Part shown: positions 1 to 8,297 of the stretch, piece by piece
Layout: every line of letters starts with the position of its first letter
Position numbering within the stretch: the stretch's first letter is position 1
NCBI GenBank assembly: GCA_937927775.1
Contig: CALBEF010000075.1
Location: 1-58,330, forward strand
From: an uncultured Anaerolineae bacterium
GTDB taxonomy: Bacteria > Chloroflexota > Anaerolineae > J036 > Brachytrichaceae
DNA: 58,330 bases
Direction of reading: 5' to 3'
The notes under the pieces: model-generated
Database searches by the model: none
Told to the model about the DNA's origin: nothing
The model's input: only the letters and a program-made list of their open reading frames with translations
Position numbers and translations under genes: made by a program

Positions 1-3
1 CAT

Positions 4-38
4 CCGGGCAGGTGTTGAAGCGAAAAACACCTGCCCGG
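4..38. terminator. Perfect 13-bp hairpin, possible terminator of an off-window gene
   Basis: CCGGGCAGGTGTT at 4-16 pairs perfectly with AACACCTGCCCGG at 26-38 around a 9-base A-rich loop. No strong T-run follows on either strand, so the terminator reading is an inference from position at the window edge. Confidence 0.5.
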
Positions 39-92
39 CGCTGAATAGGTTGGCTTAGGGTTTGCTTGTGCCCGCCGTCATGCAAACGATTG

Positions 93-98
93 TATAAT
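93..98 (+). promoter_or_regulatory. Possible -10 box of the small gene at 218
   Basis: TATAAT at 93-98 lies about 120 bases before the ATG at 218. I see no convincing -35 box at the usual spacing (TTGCTT at 62-67 is too far away), so this is only a candidate. Confidence 0.3.
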
Positions 99-217
99 TG
101 TAAGAGGACAATCCGTTTGTCTGCGCGCTCTGGATGCCCGCTGTCGCACGCATGACGAGTAGCTTCAAACAGCTTATCTCGCGTCTTAGGTTGGCAACAA
201 GATTAGGAGACTGTACA

Positions 218-487
218 ATGACGAAGATAGATGATGTTGCTCGCAGGTTTCACAACTGGATGGAGAGGTACAACCATTTCGATGAGACGCCTTCGGAGTC
301 ATTCAAAACATTTATCGTTTCCGATTCATGTATAGTCGAATATGGTGTGTCTTACGATGAATACAAGGAAGTAGCGGAGAAAGTGAAAGCTATGGGCCAT
401 GCCGTAGATTGGCTGGTTCCGAAGGACACCTTCGATTTTCTTGTGCAAGCGAGTAAAAATCAATACTTGACAAGTCGCTATCGCTAA
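218..487 (+). CDS. Small hypothetical protein, 89 aa
   Basis: I do not recognise this gene. The start at 218 is chosen because AGGAGA lies at 205-210, a good ribosome binding site; an in-frame ATG at 134 lacks one. The product is soluble-looking, acidic in the first half, with an SYDEYKEVAEKVKAMG-like helical middle that suggests a compact alpha/beta fold, and has no membrane segment or signal peptide. Its base composition is clearly less GC-rich than its neighbours, which would fit recent transfer or an accessory origin. It is followed by a strong hairpin shared with the convergent cytochrome operon. Confidence 0.6.
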   Translation: MTKIDDVARRFHNWMERYNHFDETPSESFKTFIVSDSCIVEYGVSYDEYKEVAEKVKAMGHAVDWLVPKDTFDFLVQASKNQYLTSRYR

Positions 488-526
488 CCGCTTTCAGATG
501 CCGAGCATCTGACGTTGAAATAAACA

Positions 527-559
527 AACACAGCCGCAGAGATCGTCTGCGGCTGTGTT
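527..559. terminator. Bidirectional terminator hairpin between convergent units
   Basis: AACACAGCCGCAGA at 527-540 pairs perfectly with TCTGCGGCTGTGTT at 546-559 around the loop GATCG. On the minus strand it is followed by a T-rich stretch. It lies between the small gene ending at 487 and the cytochrome c gene ending at 586. Confidence 0.85.
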
Positions 560-585
560 CGTTTATAAGCTGCGCGGCCTGAAGA

Positions 586-1485
586 CTACTCGCCCGCCGG
601 TCGTCCCAGGGTGGCAAGATAGTCGATGATCTTGTCGAGATCAGCCGGTGGAATGGTGTCTGCGTAGTTTGGGGGCATGACGCCGGCCGGGCAGGCGCCT
701 TGCGGACACTCCGGCACGATGAACGCCTGAGGATTTACGATCGACTCTCGGATGTACTCCTCCGGCGTGGTGGCCTGCCCCTGGCTGGCTTTGTACTCCT
801 CGCTGGCAATCCACATCATGGCGTCTTCGTAGATGCGATTCAGGCTCGGACCGATGGCGCCATTGGCAACCCCGCGAATGGCGTGGCAGGCATTGCAGCC
901 GTTGGACAGGAACAGGTTCCTGCCCTCTTCCTGCGCAGGTGTTAGAGGCACGGGTGTGGGCAGCGGCGCGAACGCCTCTCCCGGTTTGGGCGCCTCGATG
1001 ACATCCATCGAATCGATGGGCGACTGCTTCCAGTTCATGACGAATCGCACAACGTTGTCGATCTGGTCTTCGCGCAGCGGGCCGCCAAACCGCTCCAGAA
1101 ACGGTGGATGCGTCACTTCCCACATCGGGCTGCTCTTGAGCGGGATGCCCGACTTTGTCACGGCAGCGATGTAAGTTTCGAGGGTGCTGTTCCAGCCCAC
1201 TTCCTTGACGCGATTGTTGAAGAAGTTGCTGCTGCTGAGAGACGGCCCCTGGCCCTCGATGCCTTTGCCTTCAACGCCGTGACAACGCGCGCACTGATCC
1301 ATGTAGACGCGGGCGCCCTCTTCGATCAGCCGGGCTCGAAAATTCGCGTCGCGTGTGGAAAGCGCCTGAGTGAGATCGGCCACGCCGGCGACCATGCAGG
1401 CGGCGATGATGGCGATGAAGCTGATCAGGCCGGCCAGAATGCGCACGGTAAAGCTCGGCCTGAATGTGATGATTTTCTTGATCAT
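586..1485 (-). CDS. Membrane-anchored dihaem cytochrome c of a bc complex
   Basis: This 299-residue protein has one N-terminal membrane segment (about residues 14-36) and two class I cytochrome c domains. The first haem site is CARCH at residues 65-69 and the second is CNACH at 197-201. A proline-rich linker near 165-183 joins the domains. It is the last gene of a minus-strand set Rieske, cytochrome b, cytochrome c, with 28 bases between it and cytochrome b. By family knowledge it would take electrons from the Rieske centre and pass them to a terminal oxidase or soluble carrier on the outer face of the membrane. The arrangement is analogous to actinobacterial QcrC, which is also dihaem, but homology to that protein was not tested. 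Confidence 0.92.
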   Translation of the reverse strand: MIKKIITFRPSFTVRILAGLISFIAIIAACMVAGVADLTQALSTRDANFRARLIEEGARVYMDQCARCHGVEGKGIEGQGPSLSSSNFFNNRVKEVGWNSTLETYIAAVTKSGIPLKSSPMWEVTHPPFLERFGGPLREDQIDNVVRFVMNWKQSPIDSMDVIEAPKPGEAFAPLPTPVPLTPAQEEGRNLFLSNGCNACHAIRGVANGAIGPSLNRIYEDAMMWIASEEYKASQGQATTPEEYIRESIVNPQAFIVPECPQGACPAGVMPPNYADTIPPADLDKIIDYLATLGRPAGE

Positions 1486-1513
1486 GAGTTGATCCCCATG
1501 CTGTGCTGTGCGC

Positions 1514-3202
1514 TTAATGCGCGCGCCCGGACTCCTTGTGGATGAACTTGTACTTGGTGAATTGCTGGGCGATCCCGTTCACGTCAGTGAAGTTGATGTT
1601 GATTGAAATCTGCTTCAGATCGGGCTGGATCTGCGTGATCTTGACTGTGGCAGTGGCTTCGGGATTCAGAATCTGCCCAAGCGGGTCCGGCGCAGCCTTG
1701 CGGCGCTCCATGCTGTGATAGACCTCAGCCAGGACTCGACTGAGTTTGGGCGCATCCGGCACATTGGCGTCTGGCCGCACGGCGTGCTCACCGACGATCA
1801 TTTGGTCGAATGGGATGGTCATCAGCGCGCCTTCGCCTTCATCGGGCATGAACTCCTGGGCGACCTCGGACGGCGGTGTGCCGCCCACGTAGCCGAAGCC
1901 GGTCACCGGCACGCCGGTGGGGATGCCGGCCAGCGACAGATACAGGATCAGCGCGGCGAACACGCCGCCAAATGCCAGCATGATCTTGCGGTCGCCATAG
2001 CGCCGGCTGGGGTTGGGGTCAATGTAGGGAACTGCGAACAGCAGCACGAACACCAGCGGGCCGACGATAACGCCCCAGAAGACTTTGGGCGTCAGACCCA
2101 GCACATTGGCAAAGAACTGATCCAGTGCTGTGGCGATTGAGCCGGGCAAAATCGGAATGATGTGCGGGATTTTCAACAGGCCCTGGAGCCAGTAGAAATA
2201 CCATGGCGCGACGGTGTGATTTGGCGTTGCCAGCGGGTTGGCATGGGTTTCGAGCGGAGCGCTGTACCACGTGACGCACGAGATGGCCAGAACTGCGAAA
2301 GCAATGCCGGCATACATGATCTCGTTGGTGGCGATATCGGGCAGGAAGTTCACGCGCTTGTCAGGCGGAACTTTGCGCGCATTATCTTCGCCGATCGGCT
2401 CCATCTCCGGCGGCAGGCTGATGCCCCAGCGCACCACCTTGTAGTAGTGCACCGCGACGAAGATGATGCCGATGAGCGGGAACAGCACGACATGCATCAG
2501 GTAGAAGCGCAACAAGCCGCCGGCGCCGATGTCCGGCGCGCCGCGCAACAGCAGGTTGACCGTTGGCCCAAAGACCGGGGCGGCGTCGGCCATCGAGGTG
2601 CCAATCGTGACCGCCCAGAATGAAAGCTGGTCCCAGGGCAACAGGTAGCCGCTGAACGACAGGAAGAGTGTGACGACGAGGAGCACCACGCCCGTGAACC
2701 AGGTGAACTGGCGCGGCTTCTTGTACGACCCGGTGGTGAAGGTGCGCACCATGTGCAGCGTCACCACAATGACCATCGCCTCGGCGCCCAGTCGATGCAT
2801 GTCGCGCATGAAGGAGCCGAACGGCACGTTGGTCAGGATGTCGATCATGTTGGTGTACGCGCGCTCGGGCGAGGGCGTGTAGAAGATCATCAGGAAAATG
2901 CCGGTGATGATCTCAATGGTGAAAAACACGGCTGACAACAGGCCGAGGCGGAACGTCGGGTACAGTGTTGTGACAGCCTCGTGATAAAAGGTCGGGCGAA
3001 TGTGAAACCAGAAAGCCTCGGTGTGTGGTTTGACGCGCGGGTTCGGCTTGGGCGCCGGATCGCCGCGCAACACGCCACGAACGTCGTTCCACGACAGGCC
3101 GGCAGTAAAACGGGTGAACCCGTCATCGAGGCGCTGGGCAATGGTCGATTTCCAGCCGGTGGACTTGACCTGATCTACTAATCTCTTACCGATAACAGAC
3201 AT
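1514..3202 (-). CDS. Cytochrome b subunit of a bc complex, N- and C-terminal halves fused
   Basis: The 562-residue polytopic protein carries the two histidine pairs that bind the b haems. In the first pair 13 residues lie between the histidines (from MHRLG to LHMVRTF). In the second pair 14 residues intervene (from LMHVV to AVHYYK). The 13/14 pattern is the one I know from cytochrome b6 rather than mitochondrial cytochrome b. Downstream a subunit-IV-like half follows in the same chain, with a quinol-site APWYFYW in place of the canonical PEWY. A soluble C-terminal tail of roughly 120 residues extends beyond the last membrane segments. It sits between the Rieske gene (66-base gap) and dihaem cytochrome c. 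Confidence 0.95.
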   Translation of the reverse strand: MSVIGKRLVDQVKSTGWKSTIAQRLDDGFTRFTAGLSWNDVRGVLRGDPAPKPNPRVKPHTEAFWFHIRPTFYHEAVTTLYPTFRLGLLSAVFFTIEIITGIFLMIFYTPSPERAYTNMIDILTNVPFGSFMRDMHRLGAEAMVIVVTLHMVRTFTTGSYKKPRQFTWFTGVVLLVVTLFLSFSGYLLPWDQLSFWAVTIGTSMADAAPVFGPTVNLLLRGAPDIGAGGLLRFYLMHVVLFPLIGIIFVAVHYYKVVRWGISLPPEMEPIGEDNARKVPPDKRVNFLPDIATNEIMYAGIAFAVLAISCVTWYSAPLETHANPLATPNHTVAPWYFYWLQGLLKIPHIIPILPGSIATALDQFFANVLGLTPKVFWGVIVGPLVFVLLFAVPYIDPNPSRRYGDRKIMLAFGGVFAALILYLSLAGIPTGVPVTGFGYVGGTPPSEVAQEFMPDEGEGALMTIPFDQMIVGEHAVRPDANVPDAPKLSRVLAEVYHSMERRKAAPDPLGQILNPEATATVKITQIQPDLKQISININFTDVNGIAQQFTKYKFIHKESGRAH

Positions 3203-3268
3203 GCACTAATCCTCCTCACACGACACAGCAGCCATCCAGGGGCAGGCTGTAGTTGCTGATTCAGGCGG

Positions 3269-3982
3269 CTAGAAGTGAGATTCGCCGAGGGTTTTTCTCC
3301 CCGTATCGACACGCACTGCCGCCGCGTTGGCCGGCAGGGGCAGCGGCCTGCCATCCAGCGATTCGGCAATAACCCGGTCGTTGGCGTCCAGCACCTCGAA
3401 CGCGAAACGATCGAGGTCGCGCGGCGCCGGCCCGGCAATCCACTTGCCGTTGTACTCGAATTGCGAGCCGTGACACGGACAGGCAAATCGCCTGGACAGG
3501 TCATCCCAGAAGTAAAGGCAGCCGAGATGGGTGCACACCTTGTAGATGGCCTGGATACCCTGTTCCGTGTTCACCATCCAAAACTTGCCGAGGTTGTTCT
3601 CGGTCGGTGAAGCATTCAACGCCGGGAAATCGGCCGTGCTGACGCGAATCTTGCCGCCGAACTCGCCTTCACGGAAACGCGGGAGCGCGAAAAGCACGCT
3701 GATGCCGACCGTCTGCGCCAGCATCAATGCCATCGAAGCGCCCCAGACATAGTTCAGGAACTCGCGCCGGGTAACGTTCTGGGGCGGTGGCGGCGGCGCC
3801 TCAGCGGGTTTGGCCGCCGGCTTTTGCGCCGCCGGTTTTGGTGTGGCCGTGGTTCCTGCCGGGCTTGCGCCAGCGCCGCCGGCCGGTCGCGGTGCTGCCG
3901 GCTTTGCGCCGGGAGGTGGGGCAGGTGTGGAAGGTGCCGGGTCTGCCGGCGTCGACGCCGGCGTCGGGGTAGTCTCTGCCAT
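3269..3982 (-). CDS. Rieske iron-sulfur protein
   Basis: The 237-residue protein has the two [2Fe-2S] cluster boxes CTHLG and CPCHGS in its C-terminal half, separated by about 15 residues. A single membrane anchor precedes the cluster domain. The first roughly 75 residues are almost entirely Ala, Pro, Lys and Thr, an unusually long low-complexity cytoplasmic tail. It is the first gene of the three-gene bc-complex operon and would oxidise quinol at the cytochrome b subunit. The ATG at 3982 is the only start that keeps the tail; a shorter start cannot be excluded because low-complexity tails vary. Confidence 0.95.
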   Translation of the reverse strand: MAETTPTPASTPADPAPSTPAPPPGAKPAAPRPAGGAGASPAGTTATPKPAAQKPAAKPAEAPPPPPQNVTRREFLNYVWGASMALMLAQTVGISVLFALPRFREGEFGGKIRVSTADFPALNASPTENNLGKFWMVNTEQGIQAIYKVCTHLGCLYFWDDLSRRFACPCHGSQFEYNGKWIAGPAPRDLDRFAFEVLDANDRVIAESLDGRPLPLPANAAAVRVDTGRKTLGESHF

Positions 3983-4283
3983 TTCACTCCTTCAATACAC
4001 TGTTTAGCGCGCGCATCGAGCTTTTGGTTTGTCCTGCTCACATGGCAGGTGGCTTATGCCCTTCCTGCGCCATTTCACATCGCATCGCGCGCATCTCATT
4101 CACTGCACAAACATAGGGAATGCTCTTTACCTGCGAGCATTCCCCAGGCCCTCATCAAAGCTTGTGCAATATATCACAAGCGAAAATCGGTGTCAACGAA
4201 TTTGGCGCCCCGCGCACCGGGGATGCGCGTCAGAGTTTTGCGCCGATCCGGGCGTAAGCAAGCTGCTGGCATGAAGCGGGGAA
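3983..4283. other. Gene-free stretch with two perfect inverted repeats
   Basis: No convincing gene lies here. GGGAATGCTC at 4116-4125 pairs with GAGCATTCCC at 4135-4144. GCTTGTG at 4160-4166 pairs with CACAAGC at 4175-4181 around an AT-rich loop. They lie upstream of the Rieske operon on its minus strand and could be operator sites or a small RNA structure; nothing in the sequence decides this. Confidence 0.5.
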
Positions 4284-4415
4284 GTGATTGCGAGGATGAA
4301 GGAATGGCGTCTGGCCCATCCGAAAGCGACGCTCAGGGAGATCGAACAAGAACTCGACAGGCAGTTGGCAGATTTGCGCGCGCGAATGCTGGAGCGTTGG
4401 AAAACCCTGACATAG
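4284..4415 (+). pseudogene. N-terminal remnant of a transposase (ISKra4-like)
   Basis: An open frame of 43 residues runs from GTG 4284 (or ATG 4296) to TAG 4413-4415. It reads MKEWRLAHPKATLREIEQEL and continues with a DRQLADLRARML-type helix. I recognise this from memory as the start of ISKra4-like transposases, which begin with a W-R-x-x-H-P-x-A-T-x-x-E-I-E motif followed by a leucine-rich arginine helix. The zinc-finger and catalytic parts are absent. It is probably a scar of an old insertion; without a search this remains a memory-based call. Confidence 0.5.
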
Positions 4416-4533
4416 TACAATTCAATTCAACTTTCCAGGGTCAAGTCTCTGTCAGGCAGCGGCTTTGCGGACGACTAGAATCCTCCCCGTGTGGCGCCCA
4501 GGGAACAGCTCTGGACGCGCAAAGGAGATGAAA

Positions 4534-4977
4534 ATGTCAGACACAACCACCAAGAACACCCCGACGACTCCGGAGGCGACTGAACGGGCATCCGCGCAAG
4601 CCGGCTCCGAGTTTGCGCAGGAATTGAGCCGGCTGAGCGAGAACCTGTGCGCGCTGATCAAGTCGTACTGGGAATCCGAAGAACTCAGGAGCATCGAGCG
4701 TGAAGTGACCAGAGGGCTGGAGCAGTTCAACAAGTCGGTCAACGACATGATCAGGCAACTCAGGCAGGACGATAAACTCAGGAAGGCAAAGGATGGCGTC
4801 AGGAGCGCATGGGAGACCGCGCACGGCCCGCAGGTGGTGAGCGAGATGCGCGGGGGCGTGCTCGACACGTTGCGCGCTATCAACGATCAGTTGGCTCGCG
4901 CTGCGATGCCCAGGCCGGCGGAAGAAGTGAAACCAGACGCTGCTCCGTCTGAGGCTCCGTCTGAGGAAAACAAGTAG
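4534..4977 (+). CDS. Hypothetical helical protein, 147 aa
   Basis: I do not recognise a named family. AAAGGAG at 4521-4527 sits well for the ATG at 4534 (the ATG at 4528 overlaps the site). The first 25 residues are Thr/Glu-rich and flexible. Residues 30-115 form long amphipathic helices rich in Leu, Arg, Glu and Gln. The last 25 residues are an acidic tail in which a short Ala-Pro-Ser-Glu unit repeats. No membrane segment or cysteine is present. A coiled-coil or scaffold role is possible but not shown. Confidence 0.7.
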   Translation: MSDTTTKNTPTTPEATERASAQAGSEFAQELSRLSENLCALIKSYWESEELRSIEREVTRGLEQFNKSVNDMIRQLRQDDKLRKAKDGVRSAWETAHGPQVVSEMRGGVLDTLRAINDQLARAAMPRPAEEVKPDAAPSEAPSEENK

Positions 4978-5066
4978 CTGTCAACCGGCGGCCGGCGGCT
5001 GCGGATCAAATCCGCGTGATGCGGTTTCCGGCCGCCGGCGATCGGCAGCCAGTTAGCGGCGTTTCC

Positions 5067-6137
5067 ATGCAAATCGGCATCATCGGCCTGCCGCTTAGCG
5101 GCAAAACCACCATCTTCAATGCGCTCACTCGAGCCGGTCGTCCCACCGGCGTAGGTGGCGCCGGCAAGCTCGAGGTGTTCACCGCCGCCGTGAATGTCCC
5201 GGACACCCGCGTGGACACACTGAGCAGGCTGTTCAACCCGCGCAAGACCATCTACGCCCAGGTGCGTTACACAGACATCAGCGGCAGCGAGCGTGAGATC
5301 AGCGCGCAGGGGTTCAGCGGCCAGTTGCTGAACACGCTGGCAACCATGGACGCGCTTGCCCTCGTGTTGCGCGCGTTCGACGATGACACCGTTCCGCATC
5401 CCGACGGCTCTGTGGACCCGGAGCGCGATCTGCGCAAACTGGAATCGGAGTTCATCCTGACCGATCTGGTCACGGTCGAGCGCCGGCTGGAGAAGCTGGA
5501 CGAAGGCATCAGGAAGGGCGCGCGCGACCGCGATCTGTTGCAGCGCGAATTGCCGTTGTTCGAGCAAATGAAAGCCGCGCTGGAAGAGGAGCGCCCCGTC
5601 CGCGAGCTGGACTTCACCGACGAACAGGCGCGCGGGCTGCGCGGCTACGGATTGATCACGCTCAAGCCGGCGCTCATCATCGTCAACGAAGGCGAGACGC
5701 CCTGGCCAAAGCCCATCAGTTCGCCGCATAAGCGCACCGACGTGGTGACGATGAAAGGCAAAATCGAAGCCGAGCTGGCTGAGTTGCCGGCGGACGAGGC
5801 GGCGGCTTATCTGGCCGATTTCGGCATCGACGAGCCGGGGCTGGTCAAGGCGATACGCTCATCCTACAGGCTGCTGGGGTTGCAGTCGTTCTTCACGGTG
5901 GGCGAAGATGAAGTGCGGGCGTGGACCGTGCGCGCCGGCGCAACGGCGCTCGAATGCGCCGGCGCCGTGCACACAGACATCATGAAGGGCTTCATCCGCG
6001 CAGAGACAGTCAGCTATGACGACCTCATCCGCCTGGGAAGCCTGGCCGCCGCGCGCGACAAAGGCCGGCTGCGCCTGGAGGGCAAAGAGTACGTGGCTCA
6101 CGACGGCGACATCATGCATTTCCGGCACAGCGCTTAA
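5067..6137 (+). CDS. ychF: YchF-like ribosome-associated ATPase/GTPase (Obg family)
   Basis: The start at 5067 places the P-loop at the N-terminus (GLPLSGKTT, residues 7-15), as in YchF. The G4 position reads VNEGE instead of NKxD, which fits the relaxed, ATP-preferring specificity of YchF. Residues about 130-200 form the helical coiled-coil arm. The last 80 residues match the TGS-like C-terminal domain, with ALECAGAVHTDIMKGFIRAE and ending in HDGDIMHFR. The 356-residue length suits the family. It may bind ribosomes and act in stress responses by analogy. The TPR gene follows 8 bases after the stop, so the two probably share a transcript. Confidence 0.85.
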   Translation: MQIGIIGLPLSGKTTIFNALTRAGRPTGVGGAGKLEVFTAAVNVPDTRVDTLSRLFNPRKTIYAQVRYTDISGSEREISAQGFSGQLLNTLATMDALALVLRAFDDDTVPHPDGSVDPERDLRKLESEFILTDLVTVERRLEKLDEGIRKGARDRDLLQRELPLFEQMKAALEEERPVRELDFTDEQARGLRGYGLITLKPALIIVNEGETPWPKPISSPHKRTDVVTMKGKIEAELAELPADEAAAYLADFGIDEPGLVKAIRSSYRLLGLQSFFTVGEDEVRAWTVRAGATALECAGAVHTDIMKGFIRAETVSYDDLIRLGSLAAARDKGRLRLEGKEYVAHDGDIMHFRHSA

Positions 6138-6145
6138 CATCATCC

Positions 6146-7105
6146 ATGGGGAAGTTACAGCAGCAAGTCACCGTGCTCAGCGGCGCCGATGAATTGCGCC
6201 TGCGCATCGACCACGCCGAAAAGATACTCCGCTTCGACACGCCCGACGCGGCGCGCGACCTGCTGGCGACGCTGCACGAGGCGCACCGCATGGCCGACCA
6301 GTTGGAGCGTGACTCGCCTGGTATCGACTTGCGCCCCGAGCGGGCCAGGCTCTCCGGGCTTGACGATCGCGCGCTGCGCAACGCCAAATCGCTGGTGAAG
6401 GCGCTGGGCGGCATGGCTGCGTTTGAGCAATTCCGAAAGCAGTTTGACGCGCAACCAGACGATCTCTGGTGGCAGCTTGACGCGAAGATTGCGCTGGATC
6501 GTCGCCGTCTGTTGCAGCGTCTGGTGACGATGGGCGTCGTCCTGGCGGCGCTGGGCGTGATCGTGTTCCTCGCGCGTGATTTTCTCTTTCCATACAACCC
6601 GGTCTCCGATGCCGTCAGCAATGCCGGTGTAAAACTCGATGCCGGCGATTTGCCGGCGGCGCTGGCCGAGGTTGAGGCCGGCCTGCTTGTCGCGCCCGAT
6701 AGCATGGAACTGCTGGCGTGGAAGGGCATCCTGCTCAGGCTGATGGGCGACGAGCAGGGGAGCGCGCAGGCATTCGACGCATCCCGGCAGTACGCCCGCG
6801 ACGAGGTCGAGTTCTATCTGATGCGCGGCCAGGCGTACATCCGCTTTGGCCGTTACGATGACGTGATTGCGGATGCGGATGCCGTGCTGGCGATTGCTCC
6901 GAACTCCGCTGAGGCTTATTACCTGCGCGCCACCGGCTACGAGGGCAAGGGCAACATTTATCAGGCCATGCTGGATGTCGATCAATCCGCCCAGCTCGCC
7001 CAGGCGGCCGGCAACGATGCCCTGTATGCGCTGGCGCGCTATCGCTATGCGATGCTGATGCAGGCCGGCATCGTGCCGACAGCCGGCCCGACCCCGACGC
7101 CCTAG
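6146..7105 (+). CDS. Single-pass membrane protein with TPR repeats
   Basis: A soluble helical N-terminus (1-120) is followed by one hydrophobic segment at about 125-143 and then tetratricopeptide repeats from about 155 to 300. The repeats show the usual pattern (ALAEVEAGLLVAPDS, ADAVLAIAPNSAEAYYLRA). The protein ends in a Pro/Thr tail. It probably serves as a protein-binding platform at the membrane; the partner is unknown. It lies 8 bases downstream of the YchF-like gene and ends 6 bases from the convergent aminotransferase gene. Confidence 0.8.
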   Translation: MGKLQQQVTVLSGADELRLRIDHAEKILRFDTPDAARDLLATLHEAHRMADQLERDSPGIDLRPERARLSGLDDRALRNAKSLVKALGGMAAFEQFRKQFDAQPDDLWWQLDAKIALDRRRLLQRLVTMGVVLAALGVIVFLARDFLFPYNPVSDAVSNAGVKLDAGDLPAALAEVEAGLLVAPDSMELLAWKGILLRLMGDEQGSAQAFDASRQYARDEVEFYLMRGQAYIRFGRYDDVIADADAVLAIAPNSAEAYYLRATGYEGKGNIYQAMLDVDQSAQLAQAAGNDALYALARYRYAMLMQAGIVPTAGPTPTP

Positions 7106-7111
7106 CCCGGC

Positions 7112-8218
7112 TTATCCCGCGCTCTGGCCGGCCAGGAAACGATCCATCGCCGCGAACAGATCAGACATGTCTGCTTCGGTCAGGTCAGCCATGTGCGCGA
7201 TGCGGAAGGTCGCGCCCTTCAGCGTCCCGTACCCGTCGGAGATGTGCATCCCCTGCGTGGCCAGGTATTTGTTCATGGCGCTGATGTCGGCCTTGCGCGT
7301 GTTGGCGGCGCAGGTAACCGTCAGCGATTCATAGCCTGCTTCTGCGAACAGGCCAAATCCCCGTGACAGCACCCAGTCGCGGGTCATGGCCGCCATGCGC
7401 GCATGACGCGCGAAACGCGCCTCAAGCCCTTCGGCCAGCATGTCGTCGAGCTGCCTGTCGAGCGCGAACATGAGCGAGATGGCCGGGGTGGCCGGCGTGT
7501 TGTTCTTCAGCAGGAATTTCTCCAGCTCGACAAAATCAAAGTAGTACCCGCGATTTCTGATCGTCTTTGCGCGCGCCATGGCGCGGTCGCTGACGGCGGC
7601 AAACGCCAGGCCGGGCGGCAGGCCGAAGCATTTCTGCGAGGAGGTCAGCAGCACATCCAGGCCGAGGCCGTCGAAGTCGATCTTCACGCCGGCCAGCGAA
7701 CTGACCGCATCCACCAGAATGAGCGTATCCGGCGACAGTTCCCTGACCACGGCGACAATCTCTGCCAGCGGGTTCATCACGCCGGTGCTCGTCTCGTTGT
7801 GCACGATGGCGATCGCGTCGAACGGGGTGGGGCGCTGCGAGATCGCCTCGCGCACCATCTCCGGCCTGATGGCGCGGCCCTGCTCGACGGTGAGGCGCGT
7901 GACGGCTTTGCCGTTCATCTCGAACACATCGGCCCAGCGCGCGCTGAACGCGCCACACACGGTCGCCAGCACGCCGCGCGCCGGATCGTCGGTCACGCAG
8001 TTGCGCGCGGCGCCTTCCCACAGGCCGGTGCCGGATGACGTGCTGAGCAGCACGCGCCGGCTGGTGAAAAACACCTGGCGCAGCTTTTCCTGAATGCGGC
8101 CGTACAGGGCTTCGAATGGTTTGCCGCGATGCCCGATCATCGGCGCGGCCTGCGCCTTGAGAATGTCGGGCCGGACTTCGACAGGCCCTGGAATGAACAA
8201 CTTGATGTGGTCGGTCAT
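7112..8218 (-). CDS. Class V aminotransferase, alanine-glyoxylate / serine-pyruvate type
   Basis: The 368-residue protein begins with the family signature LFIPGPVEVRPDIL and MIGHRGKPFEALY. The pyridoxal-phosphate lysine is K196 in TSSQKCFGLPPG. The cofactor aspartate is in LILVDAVSSLAG (D170). It probably transfers amino groups between alanine, serine or glyoxylate; some relatives act as phosphoserine aminotransferases, and the substrate cannot be fixed from sequence. It stands alone between two plus-strand genes. Confidence 0.9.
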   Translation of the reverse strand: MTDHIKLFIPGPVEVRPDILKAQAAPMIGHRGKPFEALYGRIQEKLRQVFFTSRRVLLSTSSGTGLWEGAARNCVTDDPARGVLATVCGAFSARWADVFEMNGKAVTRLTVEQGRAIRPEMVREAISQRPTPFDAIAIVHNETSTGVMNPLAEIVAVVRELSPDTLILVDAVSSLAGVKIDFDGLGLDVLLTSSQKCFGLPPGLAFAAVSDRAMARAKTIRNRGYYFDFVELEKFLLKNNTPATPAISLMFALDRQLDDMLAEGLEARFARHARMAAMTRDWVLSRGFGLFAEAGYESLTVTCAANTRKADISAMNKYLATQGMHISDGYGTLKGATFRIAHMADLTEADMSDLFAAMDRFLAGQSAG

Positions 8219-8297
8219 GGCGCGTTCTCCTTGATGATTGGATGGGTTGAGAGAATCGCGCCGATTATAGTTAGAACGCTTGTGCTACACTGGGCGT

